From the NCBI RefSeq assembly GCF_000519265.1, contig NZ_KI912608.1, forward strand, positions 1,367,582 through 1,431,581: a stretch of DNA of 64,000 bases, written 5' to 3'. The notes under the pieces were generated by a model. That model had not been told where the DNA came from. It was given only the letters and a program-made list of their open reading frames with translations, and searched no databases. Below are positions 24,751 to 37,536 of the stretch, one piece after another. The position numbers and the translations under genes are program-made. Numbering within the stretch: position 1 is the first letter of the stretch; each line of letters begins with the position of its first letter. Source of the DNA: Desulfonatronum lacustre DSM 10312 (GTDB lineage: Bacteria; Desulfobacterota; Desulfovibrionia; Desulfovibrionales; Desulfonatronaceae).

Positions 24751-25593
24751 TTAGCTGTTGGCGAGCTGCACGGGCAGCATCATGATGAAGGCACTGCCGC
24801 CGTCGGGTACGGATTCGGCCCTGATCAGGCCATGGTAGTGCTCAATGATGCTTCTACAAAGGGCAAGACCCAGACCGGTTTCCCGGGGAATCGTCATCCA
24901 GGATGCATCCCGGCTTTCCGCCGAGGGCTGGTGAAAGGGTTGGAACACTGCCTCCAGGTTCTCCGCGGCGATCCCGACACCCGTATCCTGAACCTGAATC
25001 CGGATAGTCTCGTCCACGAAATCGGAGGCAAGGGTCACGCAACCGGACGGCGTGAAGCGAACGCCGTTGGAAAGCAGATTGACCAGGACCTGGATCAGTC
25101 TGTCCCGGTCCATCCGGAGAATCGGCAAGGCGTCCGGCACGTTCACCTCCAGGCGCACCTCCGGCTTGGCGTCGTAGAGAGGCTGAACCTGTCGGACCGC
25201 TTCGGAGACGGCGTCCGACACGGCCACGTCCTGGTCGTGCCACTCCATGCGTCCGCTTTGAATCCGATGCAGATCCTGGACGTCCCCGACCAGCCGGGAA
25301 AGCCGCCAGCCGGCCTGCTCGATCATGGACAGATTTCTGAGAATTTTCCGACCGCGTTCACGGATTTTCTCGTCCTCCGCCAAAGGCAAAAAATGGCGCT
25401 CAAACCCTTTTTTGCCCAAGGCGGAAAAGCCCAGCAGCGAGGTCAACGGGGTGCGCAATTCATGGCAGACCGCGGCCCAGAAGGCCTCTGAAGCCTCGGG
25501 ATCACCAGAATGTCCGCTGGAGACGTCGTCCCGGACAAGGTTTTGAGAACCGGGCGAATCGGCTGAGCAGGAACAGGGCTTCATCCCGTTCAT
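24751..25593 (-). CDS. Sensor histidine kinase without sensor domain
   Basis: 280 residues from the ATG at 25593, with GGGGAGA just before it; it overlaps the preceding stop by four bases. HisKA has VCHELRTPLTSLLGFS (His near 44). HATPase has LVNLLSNGVRFT, DTGVGI and ETGLGLALCRSI. There is no PAS, membrane or receiver domain; the first 35 residues are Cys- and Ser-rich (MKPCSCSADS). The HisKA closely resembles that of the upstream CBS hybrid kinase, suggesting duplication. It may form heterodimers with that kinase or take its input from it, which is inference. Confidence 0.88.
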   Translation of the reverse strand: MNGMKPCSCSADSPGSQNLVRDDVSSGHSGDPEASEAFWAAVCHELRTPLTSLLGFSALGKKGFERHFLPLAEDEKIRERGRKILRNLSMIEQAGWRLSRLVGDVQDLHRIQSGRMEWHDQDVAVSDAVSEAVRQVQPLYDAKPEVRLEVNVPDALPILRMDRDRLIQVLVNLLSNGVRFTPSGCVTLASDFVDETIRIQVQDTGVGIAAENLEAVFQPFHQPSAESRDASWMTIPRETGLGLALCRSIIEHYHGLIRAESVPDGGSAFIMMLPVQLANS

Positions 25594-27890
25594 TCTCCCC
25601 TTTGCCCGTGCCCGCCGACCGAGGAACCAAGGGCGTCCGCCTCCTGTTCTTCGGGCAGGATCATGATCAGCACGTCGTTGATTCTGGAGATGGCCCCAAT
25701 CACTTCGGGGGGCTGGGCCCCTCGTCCGGGCAGGTATACCGTGCCCGCGAACTTGTCCGAAAAACGATCGGCCAACTCCTCGGGCCGGACATAGCGCAAC
25801 TTTCCGGCGGCAATCATCAGCATGTTGCCTTCCGGTTTGGCATTGGGAACCAAAATGCACTTGCGCCCCTTGATCCGCCCGCCGCGGATCAGTCCCCGGA
25901 CGGTTTGCACCAGCATGCTCTCGTCCACGGGCTTGGCCAAGGCCGCGTCCTCCCCACTGGAGCGTCGATGCGGATAGGCGGAAAGGATAACCACCGGAAT
26001 GTCCTTGGTGACCGGGTTCTCCCGCAGTCGCCGGATGACCTCGCCGCCATCCATTCCGGGCATCATCAGGTCCATGATTATGCACTGGGGCAGGACTTCC
26101 TCGGCCACCCGCAAGGCCGTCACCCCGTCGGGCACGGTGACCACCCGGAAGCCCTCGTCCACGAAGAGCTGATCCAGATACTCCCGGATGGCCGGGCTGT
26201 CGTCCACGGCCATTACCAACGGAGCCTCTTGGGCCGTGGTTACTGGAGACGCCTGAACGATCGGCTCGGGGAACCGCTCGCGGGATTTCGGGCCGGCCGC
26301 CGGAAGGCGAAATTTAAAGCAACTGCCCCGGCCCACCTCGGACTCCACCCAGATCCGTCCTCGGTAGTGTTCCACGATTTCCTTACAAATGGCCAACCCC
26401 AGACCGGTCCCCTTGACCTCCTGCCCCTGGCCGCGCTGCTCCATTTGGTGGAACTTGTCAAAGACCTTGCTCAGCTCGGACTCGGGGATGCCCATCCCGG
26501 TATCGGCCACTCGAATTTCCACGAACTGGTTGTCCACGTTCAGGGCTTCCACGGTCACCCTGCCCCGGTCCGTAAACTTGGCCGCGTTGCTCAGCAGATT
26601 GATCATCACCTGGAGCATCCTGTCCACGTCCACAAAGACCATGGGCAGATCGTCCTCCACCAGAATGCGCAGTTCCAGGTTCTCCTTGGCCTCGAACTGG
26701 CCCTGCAGGGAATGGCCGGCATGGAACACGAAATCGGCGACATGGACCAGCTTGTCCTGCCAGTCCACCCGACCGGCCTCGATCTTGGTCAGATCCAGAA
26801 AATCGTTGATCAACCGAGCCATCCGTTCGCCCTCGTGGACGAGGATGTCGAGATTGCCGAGAATCTTGGCGGCCTGGGCGCGCAGTTTGTCGTCTTCCTG
26901 AACCAGTGGTCCGAAATGGCGGGAAAACGTCTTGCCCGTGATCTTCGCGAACCCCAGCAGGGAGGTCAGAGGAGTACGCAACTCGTGGGACACCGAGGAT
27001 AAAAACGCGGACTTGATCTCATCCAGGTGCCGCAACTGTTGATTGGAAAACTCCAGTTCCTCGCTTTTTCTGGTCAACTGCCGGGTCCGTTTGCGGACCA
27101 TGAATTCCAGGTTGGCGTGACGCTTGATCAGCGTGGCCACCATGTCGCTTTGCGTGATCAGACCGATCAGGAGACCGTCGGCGTCGTTGACCACAAGGTG
27201 ACGCACCCCGAAATCGTTCATCGCCGCCACGGCCTCAAAAGCGTACATTTCCCCGGACACGGCATGCACCGGCTTGCTCATCACATCGCTCACCGGACTC
27301 AGAAGGGCGGACGCGTCCGACGTGGTCAACCGGCTCAAGTCCCGTTCCGTAAGAATGCCCACGGCGCGTCCGTGCTCCACCACCGGAACGCAGCTGATGC
27401 CGTGCTCCAGCATCAGATTCAGCACCGAGCGCACGGTGTCCTCTCGTGACGCGGTGACGGCATCCCTGGTCATCACGTCGCCCACGGTCTTGATTTCCGC
27501 CAGGTACTCTCGACCCAGACCGGACATCAGGTCCGTGAAGGTCTTGACTCCCGCCACGGCTTCCCGATCATCGGTGAGCACCAGGTGCCGGATGCGGTTG
27601 CCGCACATTCGAGAATAGATTTCGTAGAGATCGTCATGCTCCGAGGCGACGACCACCCTGGAACTCATCACGTCCCGGACCAGATAGCCTTCAAGGTCCA
27701 GCCCGGTATTCAGGACGATCCGCACCAGATCCCGTTCGGTGAGGATGCCCACGGCCACGCCGCCGCGCAGCACCGGCAAACAGGAAATGTTTTTCTCCCG
27801 CATCAGGGTCACGGCGGCCCGCAACGGTTGATCCGATTCAATGGAATAGACATGGGTCGGCATGATTCTCTCCGGTGGGTGCTCGGGCAT
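25590..27890 (-). CDS. Four-CBS-domain hybrid histidine kinase with receiver
   Basis: 766 residues. Four CBS domains open the protein (about 8-65, 72-130, 138-195, 200-260), seen as repeated GILTERDL and VSDVMS/VGDVMT units; CBS pairs bind adenine nucleotides or AdoMet. A coiled coil leads to HisKA (VSHELRTPLTSLLGFA, His near 310), HATPase (MINLLSNAAKFT, DTGMGIP, GTGLGLAICKE) and a receiver domain (MAVDDSP, IIMDLMMPGMDGGEV, LAKPVD, about 550-660). About 100 further residues (RKCILVPNAKPEGNML onward) are unassigned. It is cytoplasmic, so energy charge is the likely signal, by inference. It lies between a response regulator and a second kinase in one operon. Confidence 0.92.
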   Translation of the reverse strand: MPEHPPERIMPTHVYSIESDQPLRAAVTLMREKNISCLPVLRGGVAVGILTERDLVRIVLNTGLDLEGYLVRDVMSSRVVVASEHDDLYEIYSRMCGNRIRHLVLTDDREAVAGVKTFTDLMSGLGREYLAEIKTVGDVMTRDAVTASREDTVRSVLNLMLEHGISCVPVVEHGRAVGILTERDLSRLTTSDASALLSPVSDVMSKPVHAVSGEMYAFEAVAAMNDFGVRHLVVNDADGLLIGLITQSDMVATLIKRHANLEFMVRKRTRQLTRKSEELEFSNQQLRHLDEIKSAFLSSVSHELRTPLTSLLGFAKITGKTFSRHFGPLVQEDDKLRAQAAKILGNLDILVHEGERMARLINDFLDLTKIEAGRVDWQDKLVHVADFVFHAGHSLQGQFEAKENLELRILVEDDLPMVFVDVDRMLQVMINLLSNAAKFTDRGRVTVEALNVDNQFVEIRVADTGMGIPESELSKVFDKFHQMEQRGQGQEVKGTGLGLAICKEIVEHYRGRIWVESEVGRGSCFKFRLPAAGPKSRERFPEPIVQASPVTTAQEAPLVMAVDDSPAIREYLDQLFVDEGFRVVTVPDGVTALRVAEEVLPQCIIMDLMMPGMDGGEVIRRLRENPVTKDIPVVILSAYPHRRSSGEDAALAKPVDESMLVQTVRGLIRGGRIKGRKCILVPNAKPEGNMLMIAAGKLRYVRPEELADRFSDKFAGTVYLPGRGAQPPEVIGAISRINDVLIMILPEEQEADALGSSVGGHGQRGE

Positions 27891-27892
27891 GG

Positions 27893-28276
27893 CTACTCCA
27901 AAGCCAGCAATTGCCTGGCCAGTTCCAGTATATCGTCAGGGTCAAAGGGTTTGGTCATGTACCGGCACGCTCCCAGCTCCAGTCCCCGACGACGATCCAG
28001 ATCCTGGCCCCTGGCCGTGAGCAGGACGATAGGCAGGTCGCGTAAATGCTCGTCCCGGGCCACCTGTTCGCAGACCTCGTGCCCATTCATATGGGGCATC
28101 ATCACGTCCAGGAAAACCAGGTCCGGACGGTGCTCGCGAATCATCTCCACCGCCTCGCGACCATCCGAGGCGGTCAACAATTCAACGCCGTTTTCCTCGA
28201 CCAGATCTTCCAGGGTCTGTTCCAGCAGCATTCGAAGGTGCGCCTCGTCGTCCACGATCAGAATTTTTTGGGGCAT
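27893..28276 (-). CDS. Single-domain response regulator
   Basis: 127 residues from the ATG at 28276; a GTG at 28315 lies inside the fold-back element and is unlikely. It is a plain receiver: ILIVDDEAHLR (acidic pocket), LVFLDVMMPHMNGHE (phospho-acceptor Asp), VLLTARG (Thr) and YMTKPFDPDD (Lys). With no output domain it probably relays phosphate or acts by protein contact, in CheY or Spo0F style. It is the first gene of the operon, two bases before the CBS hybrid kinase. The mobile element copy 5 ends 25 bases upstream of its start and may carry or disturb the promoter. Confidence 0.92.
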   Translation of the reverse strand: MPQKILIVDDEAHLRMLLEQTLEDLVEENGVELLTASDGREAVEMIREHRPDLVFLDVMMPHMNGHEVCEQVARDEHLRDLPIVLLTARGQDLDRRRGLELGACRYMTKPFDPDDILELARQLLALE

Positions 28277-28300
28277 CGCTGTATCAAAGGTTATGGTGGC

Positions 28301-28473
28301 GTAACTATTCAGCACAGAGTAATGCCGTTGTCAGGGTCGGAGTCGGGATCGGTATCGGGATCGAAAACGCTGGGAAGCGTTCAAAATTTTTCCTGTTTCG
28401 ATTCCGATTCCGATAGCGACCCCGACTCCGATTGCCGGAGCAAGGGCGGATACAAAATGTGCTGAGCAGATAC
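28301..28473. mobile_element. Fold-back element copy 5 with terminal inverted repeats (MITE-like)
   Basis: 173 bases. The ends GTAACTATTCAGCACA and TGTGCTGAGCAGATAC are imperfect inverted repeats. Reversed, it lines up end to end with 20788-20965: shared CAGCACAGAGTAAT, TTGCTCCGGCAATCGG, GAATCGAAACAG and CCCAGCGTTTTCGATCCCGAT. The arms are 28333-28364 and 28397-28434. It sits directly upstream of the response regulator. Confidence 0.87.
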
Positions 28474-28783
28474 ATGGTGGCAAACATAGTAACGATCCAG
28501 CACATCCAGGGTAACGCCTCAGTCCGATGCTGGATTCATTCGATCTCGACGACTGGAAGAAGCGGGTCGCCTCCGAGCAGCCTGATTCGAGAAGCGCGTC
28601 GGCGTCCGGAAATCGAAATTGCTTTGCATAACAAAGAACGTTTGATTTCGAAAGGCCCGAAATGGCCCTCGCCGCTCCAGGACGAGCCGACGGGGCGCCC
28701 AAGCTTGATCCGAGTGTAGAAAAAATCCTTATCCGGCGGGAGAAAAAAAACGGCTCATTGAGGGGCGAGCGGCCAGGGAAGAA
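28474..28783. other. 310-base gap without a recognised gene
   Basis: No supportable gene or RNA. AATCGAAATTGC and TTGATTTCGAAAGG near 28611 and 28650 resemble isolated hexamer units of the fold-back family. An A-run at 28741-28750 would give a T-run just beyond the end of the XRE-PAS-GAF gene on the minus strand, but without a clear stem. Confidence 0.35.
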
Positions 28784-30862
28784 CTAGCAAATATTTCTCG
28801 GCATGGCGGCGCCGATGGCCGCGGCCACGATGCGCAGCACGCTTTCCTCGGCCGCCGACCATATCCTGGGCGTGCGCACGGAGTCGAACCCGAGAAAGCC
28901 CCAGAAGCGATCCTCCACCTGAATCGGAACCACCAACAGGCTTTGAATCTCCTGGGCCTCCAGAATGAGCTTTTCCTGTTCCGAAAAATCCTGCACGAAT
29001 CCCATGATGGAGTTCCCCGCATTCATTTCCCGCACCCAGCGCGGGGTCAGATCGCAAAGCGGAACATTTTGCAGCATCGGATTGTCGATCTGCGGGGTCA
29101 CGCCGGATCTGGACCATTCCAGAATCTGGCTGGACAACAGCTTTCCGGTGGGTTCGTCCTGGTGATTTTTGAAGATGTAGACGCGGTCCGTGTTCGTGCG
29201 CAGACCCAACTGAGCCAAAATGTCCGGAAGCTTCCGTTCCGGACTCGACGAGCGCAGCAGCTTCAGCGCGGTCGTCGCCGCCAGTTCCAGAAGCAGATCC
29301 CGTTGCTGCAACGCGTCCTCGTCCTGCTTGCGGACGGTGACGTCCCTGCCCACGGCGTAGACGAGATCACCCATAACCTGGAGATTCCATTCAATGGTTC
29401 GGTAGCCGCCGTCCCTGGCGCAATATCTGTTGATGAAGGACCGCACGTATTTGGCGGTGGCCAGCTTTTCGAAGGTGGCGACGCTGTCCGTCTGGTCCGC
29501 CGGGTGAATGAACCGGAGGTACTTGTAGCCTTCCAGTTCGCTCCGAGGGTAGCCGAGGAGATGCTCCCAGGCCGGGCTGAGCCGCAGAATGGAACCGTTT
29601 TTATGTTTGATCGCCAACAAGTCCTGGGAAATCGAGAAAAAACAGTCCAGTTCCTGAATCTTGGCCCGCAGGGCCGCCTCGGTATGGCGCAGTTGTTCCT
29701 GGATCGTCATGACGTCCGTGACGTCGTGAATCGTGACGACTACGCCCACGATATCCCTGTCGCGTCGGCACGGCACGTAAGTCCGCTTCACGAACCGCGG
29801 CCCGCGACCATAATCCACCCATCCTTCGCGTTGGGCCTTGGCGCCTCGCAGCAAGGCCCGATCAAGGTGGAGGCGGATTTCCTTCTCAAAAAACTCATCT
29901 CCCCAGAATTGACGGAGAAAGTCGGCGTAGCAGGTACCGTGAAGTTCGTCCGCGGACACGCCGACAAGCTGTTCATACGCCTCATTGACCACGACGATGG
30001 TCCCGGAATGGTCGACAAAAGCCTGGGCGTCCTGGGAGTTGCGCACCATCAGCCCCCAGATGCGTTGATGATACTCGGCCTTCGCCTTTTCCTCGGTCTC
30101 CCGCTTGTAATTATCCAGGGCCAGAGCCAGGTCCTTGTTTCGCACCCGGACATGCTCTTCCAGTTCCTGCTGGTTCTGCATCAACGTTCCAGCCATGGCC
30201 GTCACGTCCGTGACGTCCTGAAGAATCAACAGCATCTCTCGACCCGTCTCCGACCGCATTGCATTCTTTTCTTCAAGACCTTTCTCCACACGGCCTTTGT
30301 CCACATGAATGGAAACGGTCCGCGGCCCCAGGGATTTGGTGTCCACTTGGACCAGTATATGGCGGCCACGCCCTTGCCCGGCCTCCTCAAAAAAAATCCG
30401 TGCTTCGTCGCACTGATCCGGGCGAACATGCTTCAGAAAGCGTTTCAACGTCGGTTTGACGGAAAAGGGCGGATACCCCAGAAGTTCAAAAACCGACGCG
30501 GACCAGCGCGTCTTTCCCGAACCGACCTCCAGGCTCCATACGCCGATCCTCGCGGGCGTACGGATATCCATGACCCAGGGACGATCCTCCTCCATGAAAG
30601 GGATTTTTTGCGAGGCCGGGGAACGACCAGGAGAGTCCTGATCGGGAAACAGAAACAGACTGACCATGCTGACGTCCAGCACCTGGCCGAATTTTTCCAA
30701 CACCGCGAAGGACGGTGAGGACGATCCCTGTTCGATGCGGCTGATCTGACGCAGACTCAATCCGACCTTGTCGGCCAATTCCGCTTGCGTCATGTTCCGC
30801 AAGGTTCGCAAATAGCGCAGACGAGCGCCGAATCGGCGCGCCGTGAGAGAAGGTTCGGGCAT
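28784..30862 (-). CDS. XRE-type DNA-binding protein with PAS and GAF domains
   Basis: 692 residues. Residues about 8-68 are an XRE helix-turn-helix: MTQAELADKVGLSLRQISRIEQGSSSPS. PAS-like domains follow at about 100-225, 270-395 (AFVDHSGTIVVVNEAYEQLVG) and 405-510 (LSPAWEHLLGYPRSELEGY, ending VYAVGRDVTVRKQ). A GAF domain ends the protein (about 530-690; QSLLVVPIQVEDRFWGFLGFD). In most PAS-GAF proteins a kinase, cyclase or chemoreceptor output would come next, but this one stops at the GAF edge. So either the helix-turn-helix is the output, making it a multi-sensor transcription factor, or the gene has lost its 3' end. Confidence 0.85.
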   Translation of the reverse strand: MPEPSLTARRFGARLRYLRTLRNMTQAELADKVGLSLRQISRIEQGSSSPSFAVLEKFGQVLDVSMVSLFLFPDQDSPGRSPASQKIPFMEEDRPWVMDIRTPARIGVWSLEVGSGKTRWSASVFELLGYPPFSVKPTLKRFLKHVRPDQCDEARIFFEEAGQGRGRHILVQVDTKSLGPRTVSIHVDKGRVEKGLEEKNAMRSETGREMLLILQDVTDVTAMAGTLMQNQQELEEHVRVRNKDLALALDNYKRETEEKAKAEYHQRIWGLMVRNSQDAQAFVDHSGTIVVVNEAYEQLVGVSADELHGTCYADFLRQFWGDEFFEKEIRLHLDRALLRGAKAQREGWVDYGRGPRFVKRTYVPCRRDRDIVGVVVTIHDVTDVMTIQEQLRHTEAALRAKIQELDCFFSISQDLLAIKHKNGSILRLSPAWEHLLGYPRSELEGYKYLRFIHPADQTDSVATFEKLATAKYVRSFINRYCARDGGYRTIEWNLQVMGDLVYAVGRDVTVRKQDEDALQQRDLLLELAATTALKLLRSSSPERKLPDILAQLGLRTNTDRVYIFKNHQDEPTGKLLSSQILEWSRSGVTPQIDNPMLQNVPLCDLTPRWVREMNAGNSIMGFVQDFSEQEKLILEAQEIQSLLVVPIQVEDRFWGFLGFDSVRTPRIWSAAEESVLRIVAAAIGAAMPRNIC

Positions 30863-30882
30863 GTCGTTGGTTTTTGGAGTTC

Positions 30883-30943
30883 AAAAAAGATTCATCCGAC
30901 TGGAACGTCGCCGATCGGGCGATACCTTCCAGCCGGATGAATC
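30883..30943 (-). terminator. Terminator downstream of the chemoreceptor
   Basis: GATTCATCCGACTGGAA and TTCCAGCCGGATGAATC form a 17-base-pair stem with one mismatch. On the minus strand TTTTTTG follows. A second hairpin (CTTCGCGGTCG/CGACCGCGAAG, 30972-31001) lies between it and the chemoreceptor stop. Confidence 0.88.
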
Positions 30944-31017
30944 TCAAGTATGACGGCGTCGCGAACCGTTCCTTCGCGGTCGCCTTTTGACGACCGCGAA
31001 GAAACAGTCCCTGCGCA

Positions 31018-33300
31018 TCAAGCTTCTTTCAGCTGCCGGACCAGCTCCCGCAGCTCGTTTCCTTGCCTGGCCAGTTCGGACACGGCTTCGGCGGACTGGT
31101 TCATGACCTCGCTGGTTTGCGAGGCGATGCGGTTGATGTCCTCCACGCCGCGATTGATCTCCTCACTGGTGGCGGACTGCTGTTCCGCGGCCGTGGCGAT
31201 GGACCGGACCTGGTCAGCGGCCTGTTCGGCCAGGGCCAGGATTTCCTTCAGGGCTTCGCCCGACTTGTTGGCCAGTTGCGTGGCTTCCTCAATGGCGGCC
31301 ACGGACTGATCCATGCCCTGGATGTTGTTCCTGGTGCCCTGCTGGATGGCGGAAATGGCGTCGCCCACTTCCTTGGTGGCGTTCATGGTCTTTTCCGCCA
31401 GCTTGCGGACCTCGTCGGCCACCACGGCGAAGCCGCGTCCAGCGTCCCCGGCCCGGGCCGCCTCGATGGCCGCGTTCAGGGCCAGGAGGTTGGTCTGATC
31501 CGCGATATCCTCGATCACGTTCATGATCCGTCCGATCTGTTCGGCCTGCTGTCCCAGTTGACTGAGATTGTTTTTCATTTCTCCGGCCTGCCGCTGAACC
31601 TTGTTGATGGCGGCGACCGAGGCGCTGACCACGTCCGCGCCGTTCACGGCCTTGGTCCGGGCCATATCCGAGGCCTCGGCGGCCTGGGAGGCGTTCTTGG
31701 CAACCTCCAGAACCGTGGCGTTCATCTCTTCCATGGCCGTGGCCGTTTCGCCGGTGCGGGAGCGCTGCTCTTCCGCGCCCCGGCTGGCCTGCTCCACCTG
31801 AGCCGCCAACTGTTCGGAGGCCGATCCGACCTGTTCCACCACGCCTTCAATGCGTCCGGCGGCCTGGAGCATCCCGTCGCGTTGGGCTTGTTCGGCTTGG
31901 CGTTTGGCTTCCTCGGCCTCCTGAGTGGCCAGGTTGCATTCCTCGGCCTTCTGCTCCGCCTCCTTGGCCTTGACGTCGGCCTCTTCCATTTTTTCGATCA
32001 AGGTGCCGACCATGGATTGAATGCTCCGGTTCAGCTTCCCGACCTCGTCCTGTTGATCAATGTTGGACTGGGCGTGCAGGTCTCCACCGGCCACGGCTTC
32101 GGCGTACTTCATCAAACGATTGATGGGTCCGGTAATCCGGGAGGCCAGCAGCAGCCATAAGGCCACCACGGCGATCAGGGTCGCCGCGAGAACGCTCCAA
32201 ATGACCATCCGGCCCTGGCTGTTCGTGGTCCTGATCAATTCCACATCCTGAAAAATTTCCTCGTCGAAAGTTCCCGCGCCGATAATCCAGTCCCAAGGCG
32301 CAAAGTAAGCGATGCTGACGGTCTTCATCCGGGCTTCGGCTTCCCCCGGATTTTTCCAGGGATAGCGGTCTTCGGCGAATTCCCCGGTTCTCAAGGCCTT
32401 GGCTCTGGCGATCATTTCTTGAACAAACAACCTGCCGCCGGCGTCCCGGGCCTCCCAGATGTTCTCGCCGTCCTGTGCGCCATGGTGGGAAATGATATAT
32501 TGGCCTTTGGAGTCGACCACGAACACATAGCCGGTCTCGCCCACCGTGATCTCCATGATCTGTCGACGCAGACTCTCGGCGCTTTCTTCCGGCACTCCGA
32601 CATACAACACGCCCACGACCCTGCCGCCATCGTCCATAATCGGCTCATAGGCCGTGACATACCAGGCGTTGACCACAAAGGCCCGACCGATAAAACGCTG
32701 TCCGGACAGCACGCGCTCCAAGACCCGGTTGGGGGTCCCGTCCGGGTTGCGCGCCGGAATGTAGGTGCCGATGGCCCTGTTTCCGTCCAGGGTCTGGACG
32801 TTGGTGCTCACCCGGAGCATGTCTCCGGCCTCGTTCATGCGTTGAAAAATGGTGGCGGTGCCGCCCACCAGTTCCCGGGTGTCGTCGACAATCGGCGAAT
32901 AGCGGTCCACGTTGGCGTTCTGGCCCAGCCAGGTGTCGCCGACCATCATCCTCGGCAGGCGGATATTTGTCTCTTCACGGGAAAATTGATTGATCGCCCG
33001 CCATTGCACGGTGGCCTCCGCGAAATGCACCCGGCCGGTCCGGCGCAAAATGTCCCGGGCCACGTTCAGGTCGCTGATGGTCTTTTGCTCCAGCACTTCC
33101 TGCATGCTGGTGACCATGGCCACGACCCCGGACACGACGCCCTCGTTCTGATTCCTTGCGAGCTGCTCCACCGCGTGCGCCGCGATCTCCTCGGCCTGCT
33201 CGGCCTTCCACATGGCTATCCCCGCGATAAGCACCAGGGGAATGATGGTCGCCACCACCCCCGCGATGATCAGCTTCATTCGAATGGTCATGTTCTTCAT
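31018..33300 (-). CDS. Methyl-accepting chemotaxis protein with Cache-type sensor
   Basis: 760 residues from the ATG at 33300, with AAGGAG upstream. The first membrane helix is [22 protein letters not shown] (about 9-30). A large periplasmic sensor follows (about 31-370), with the single-Cache stretch [23 protein letters not shown] and [10 protein letters not shown]. The second helix is [20 protein letters not shown] (about 378-397), then HAMP. The signalling hairpin tip [37 protein letters not shown] is intact. There is no C-terminal pentapeptide for CheR docking. It is 70 bases downstream of cheW and likely shares its sigma-28 promoter. Confidence 0.93.
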   Translation of the reverse strand: MKNMTIRMKLIIAGVVATIIPLVLIAGIAMWKAEQAEEIAAHAVEQLARNQNEGVVSGVVAMVTSMQEVLEQKTISDLNVARDILRRTGRVHFAEATVQWRAINQFSREETNIRLPRMMVGDTWLGQNANVDRYSPIVDDTRELVGGTATIFQRMNEAGDMLRVSTNVQTLDGNRAIGTYIPARNPDGTPNRVLERVLSGQRFIGRAFVVNAWYVTAYEPIMDDGGRVVGVLYVGVPEESAESLRRQIMEITVGETGYVFVVDSKGQYIISHHGAQDGENIWEARDAGGRLFVQEMIARAKALRTGEFAEDRYPWKNPGEAEARMKTVSIAYFAPWDWIIGAGTFDEEIFQDVELIRTTNSQGRMVIWSVLAATLIAVVALWLLLASRITGPINRLMKYAEAVAGGDLHAQSNIDQQDEVGKLNRSIQSMVGTLIEKMEEADVKAKEAEQKAEECNLATQEAEEAKRQAEQAQRDGMLQAAGRIEGVVEQVGSASEQLAAQVEQASRGAEEQRSRTGETATAMEEMNATVLEVAKNASQAAEASDMARTKAVNGADVVSASVAAINKVQRQAGEMKNNLSQLGQQAEQIGRIMNVIEDIADQTNLLALNAAIEAARAGDAGRGFAVVADEVRKLAEKTMNATKEVGDAISAIQQGTRNNIQGMDQSVAAIEEATQLANKSGEALKEILALAEQAADQVRSIATAAEQQSATSEEINRGVEDINRIASQTSEVMNQSAEAVSELARQGNELRELVRQLKEA

Positions 33301-33370
33301 TGCCTCGGTCTCCTTCTGTTTCGTTACGTGAGCGGCTATTCGAACCAACGCGCTTCAGGCCGGAAACAAC

Positions 33371-33856
33371 CTAAATGCCGGCCAGCATGCTCTGTTCGCC
33401 CCTGCTCAACAGGCGATCCAGGTCCAACAGGATCAACAACCTGTCGGCCAGCTTGCCCACTCCGTTGATGTATTCGGATTCGATCCCCGAGATGATGGCC
33501 GGGGGCGGTTCCACCGTATTCGCCGGGATGCGCAGCACTTCGGAAACCGAATCCACCACGAAGCCGACGATGACGTTGTTGATTTCGATGACGATGATCC
33601 GGGTGTGCTTGTCGTGCTCCTGGGTCGTCATTCCAAAGCGCTTGCGCAGATCGATGATCGGAATGACCTTGCCCCGCAGGTTGATCACTCCTTCCACGAA
33701 ATCCGGGGCCTTGGGCACCCTGGTGATGCCCATCATCCGGATGATCTCCTGGACCTTGAGGATCTCCACGCCGAATTCCTCTTCCCCGATGTGGAAGGTG
33801 ACCAATTGCAGCAGTTCCGCTTCCGGACCTTTTTGAACGAGGTTCTCCTGTGCCAT
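33371..33856 (-). CDS. cheW: Chemotaxis coupling protein CheW
   Basis: 161 residues from the ATG at 33856, with GGAGG upstream. LLQLVTFHIGEEEFGVEILKVQEIIR, then ITRVPKAPDFVEGVINLRGKVIPIIDLRKRFGM is the classic CheW fold, and IIVIEINNVIVGFVVDSVSEVLRIP completes the second subdomain. CheW links chemoreceptors to the CheA kinase. No cheA is in the window. Its pairing with a receptor gene suggests a dedicated receptor-coupler pair feeding a pathway encoded elsewhere. Confidence 0.95.
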   Translation of the reverse strand: MAQENLVQKGPEAELLQLVTFHIGEEEFGVEILKVQEIIRMMGITRVPKAPDFVEGVINLRGKVIPIIDLRKRFGMTTQEHDKHTRIIVIEINNVIVGFVVDSVSEVLRIPANTVEPPPAIISGIESEYINGVGKLADRLLILLDLDRLLSRGEQSMLAGI

Positions 33857-34002
33857 CCTGCCTCCGCGCATGTTTGTCGTGGCGGGACGCCGCCAACGAC
33901 ATGAAAAGTCCATGGCCCGATCGTCCGAACTCCGCGCCGTCGTGTCTCGCGAACGCCGCCGCATTTGACGAAGCGTCGTGATAAACTCTTTTTGTTTCAG
34001 CC

Positions 34003-34029
34003 TTATCGACAGGTCACGTGATTTTTTTA
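34003..34029 (-). promoter_or_regulatory. Sigma-28 (FliA)-like promoter for cheW
   Basis: On the minus strand the sequence reads TAAA, 15 bases, then GTCGATAA. The consensus for flagellar sigma-28 is TAAA-N15-GCCGATAA, so spacing is exact and only one base differs. It lies about 150 bases before the cheW start. Confidence 0.7.
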
Positions 34030-34110
34030 ACAATCTTAACACGAGGGGCGACAAAAAGAAATGACACTGAATGTCTTATTTTTCCAAGCCTGAAATGCCG
34101 TTGTGTTTGC

Positions 34111-34134
34111 GTTTACAGGCGCTCTCTTGTAAAC
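34111..34134. promoter_or_regulatory. Inverted repeat GTTTACA-N10-TGTAAAC upstream of carB
   Basis: Two perfect seven-base arms one helical turn apart, 150 bases before the carB start, are typical of a dimeric repressor site. No regulator can be named. Confidence 0.4.
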
Positions 34135-34285
34135 GACCGAACGGTTGATCCACGCGCCGCTGTATCGTGACCGGCTCGGCGAACAGTCCAAACCGGACGG
34201 CCTAAGGTCACGGCGCGACGCGTTCCCGTTCCAGGTCCATTCATTTCGCCACCACCCCAAGAACCCGTTTTCGAGACATTCCAAC

Positions 34286-37531
<3,246 letters not shown>

Positions 37532-37536
37532 ATCTC

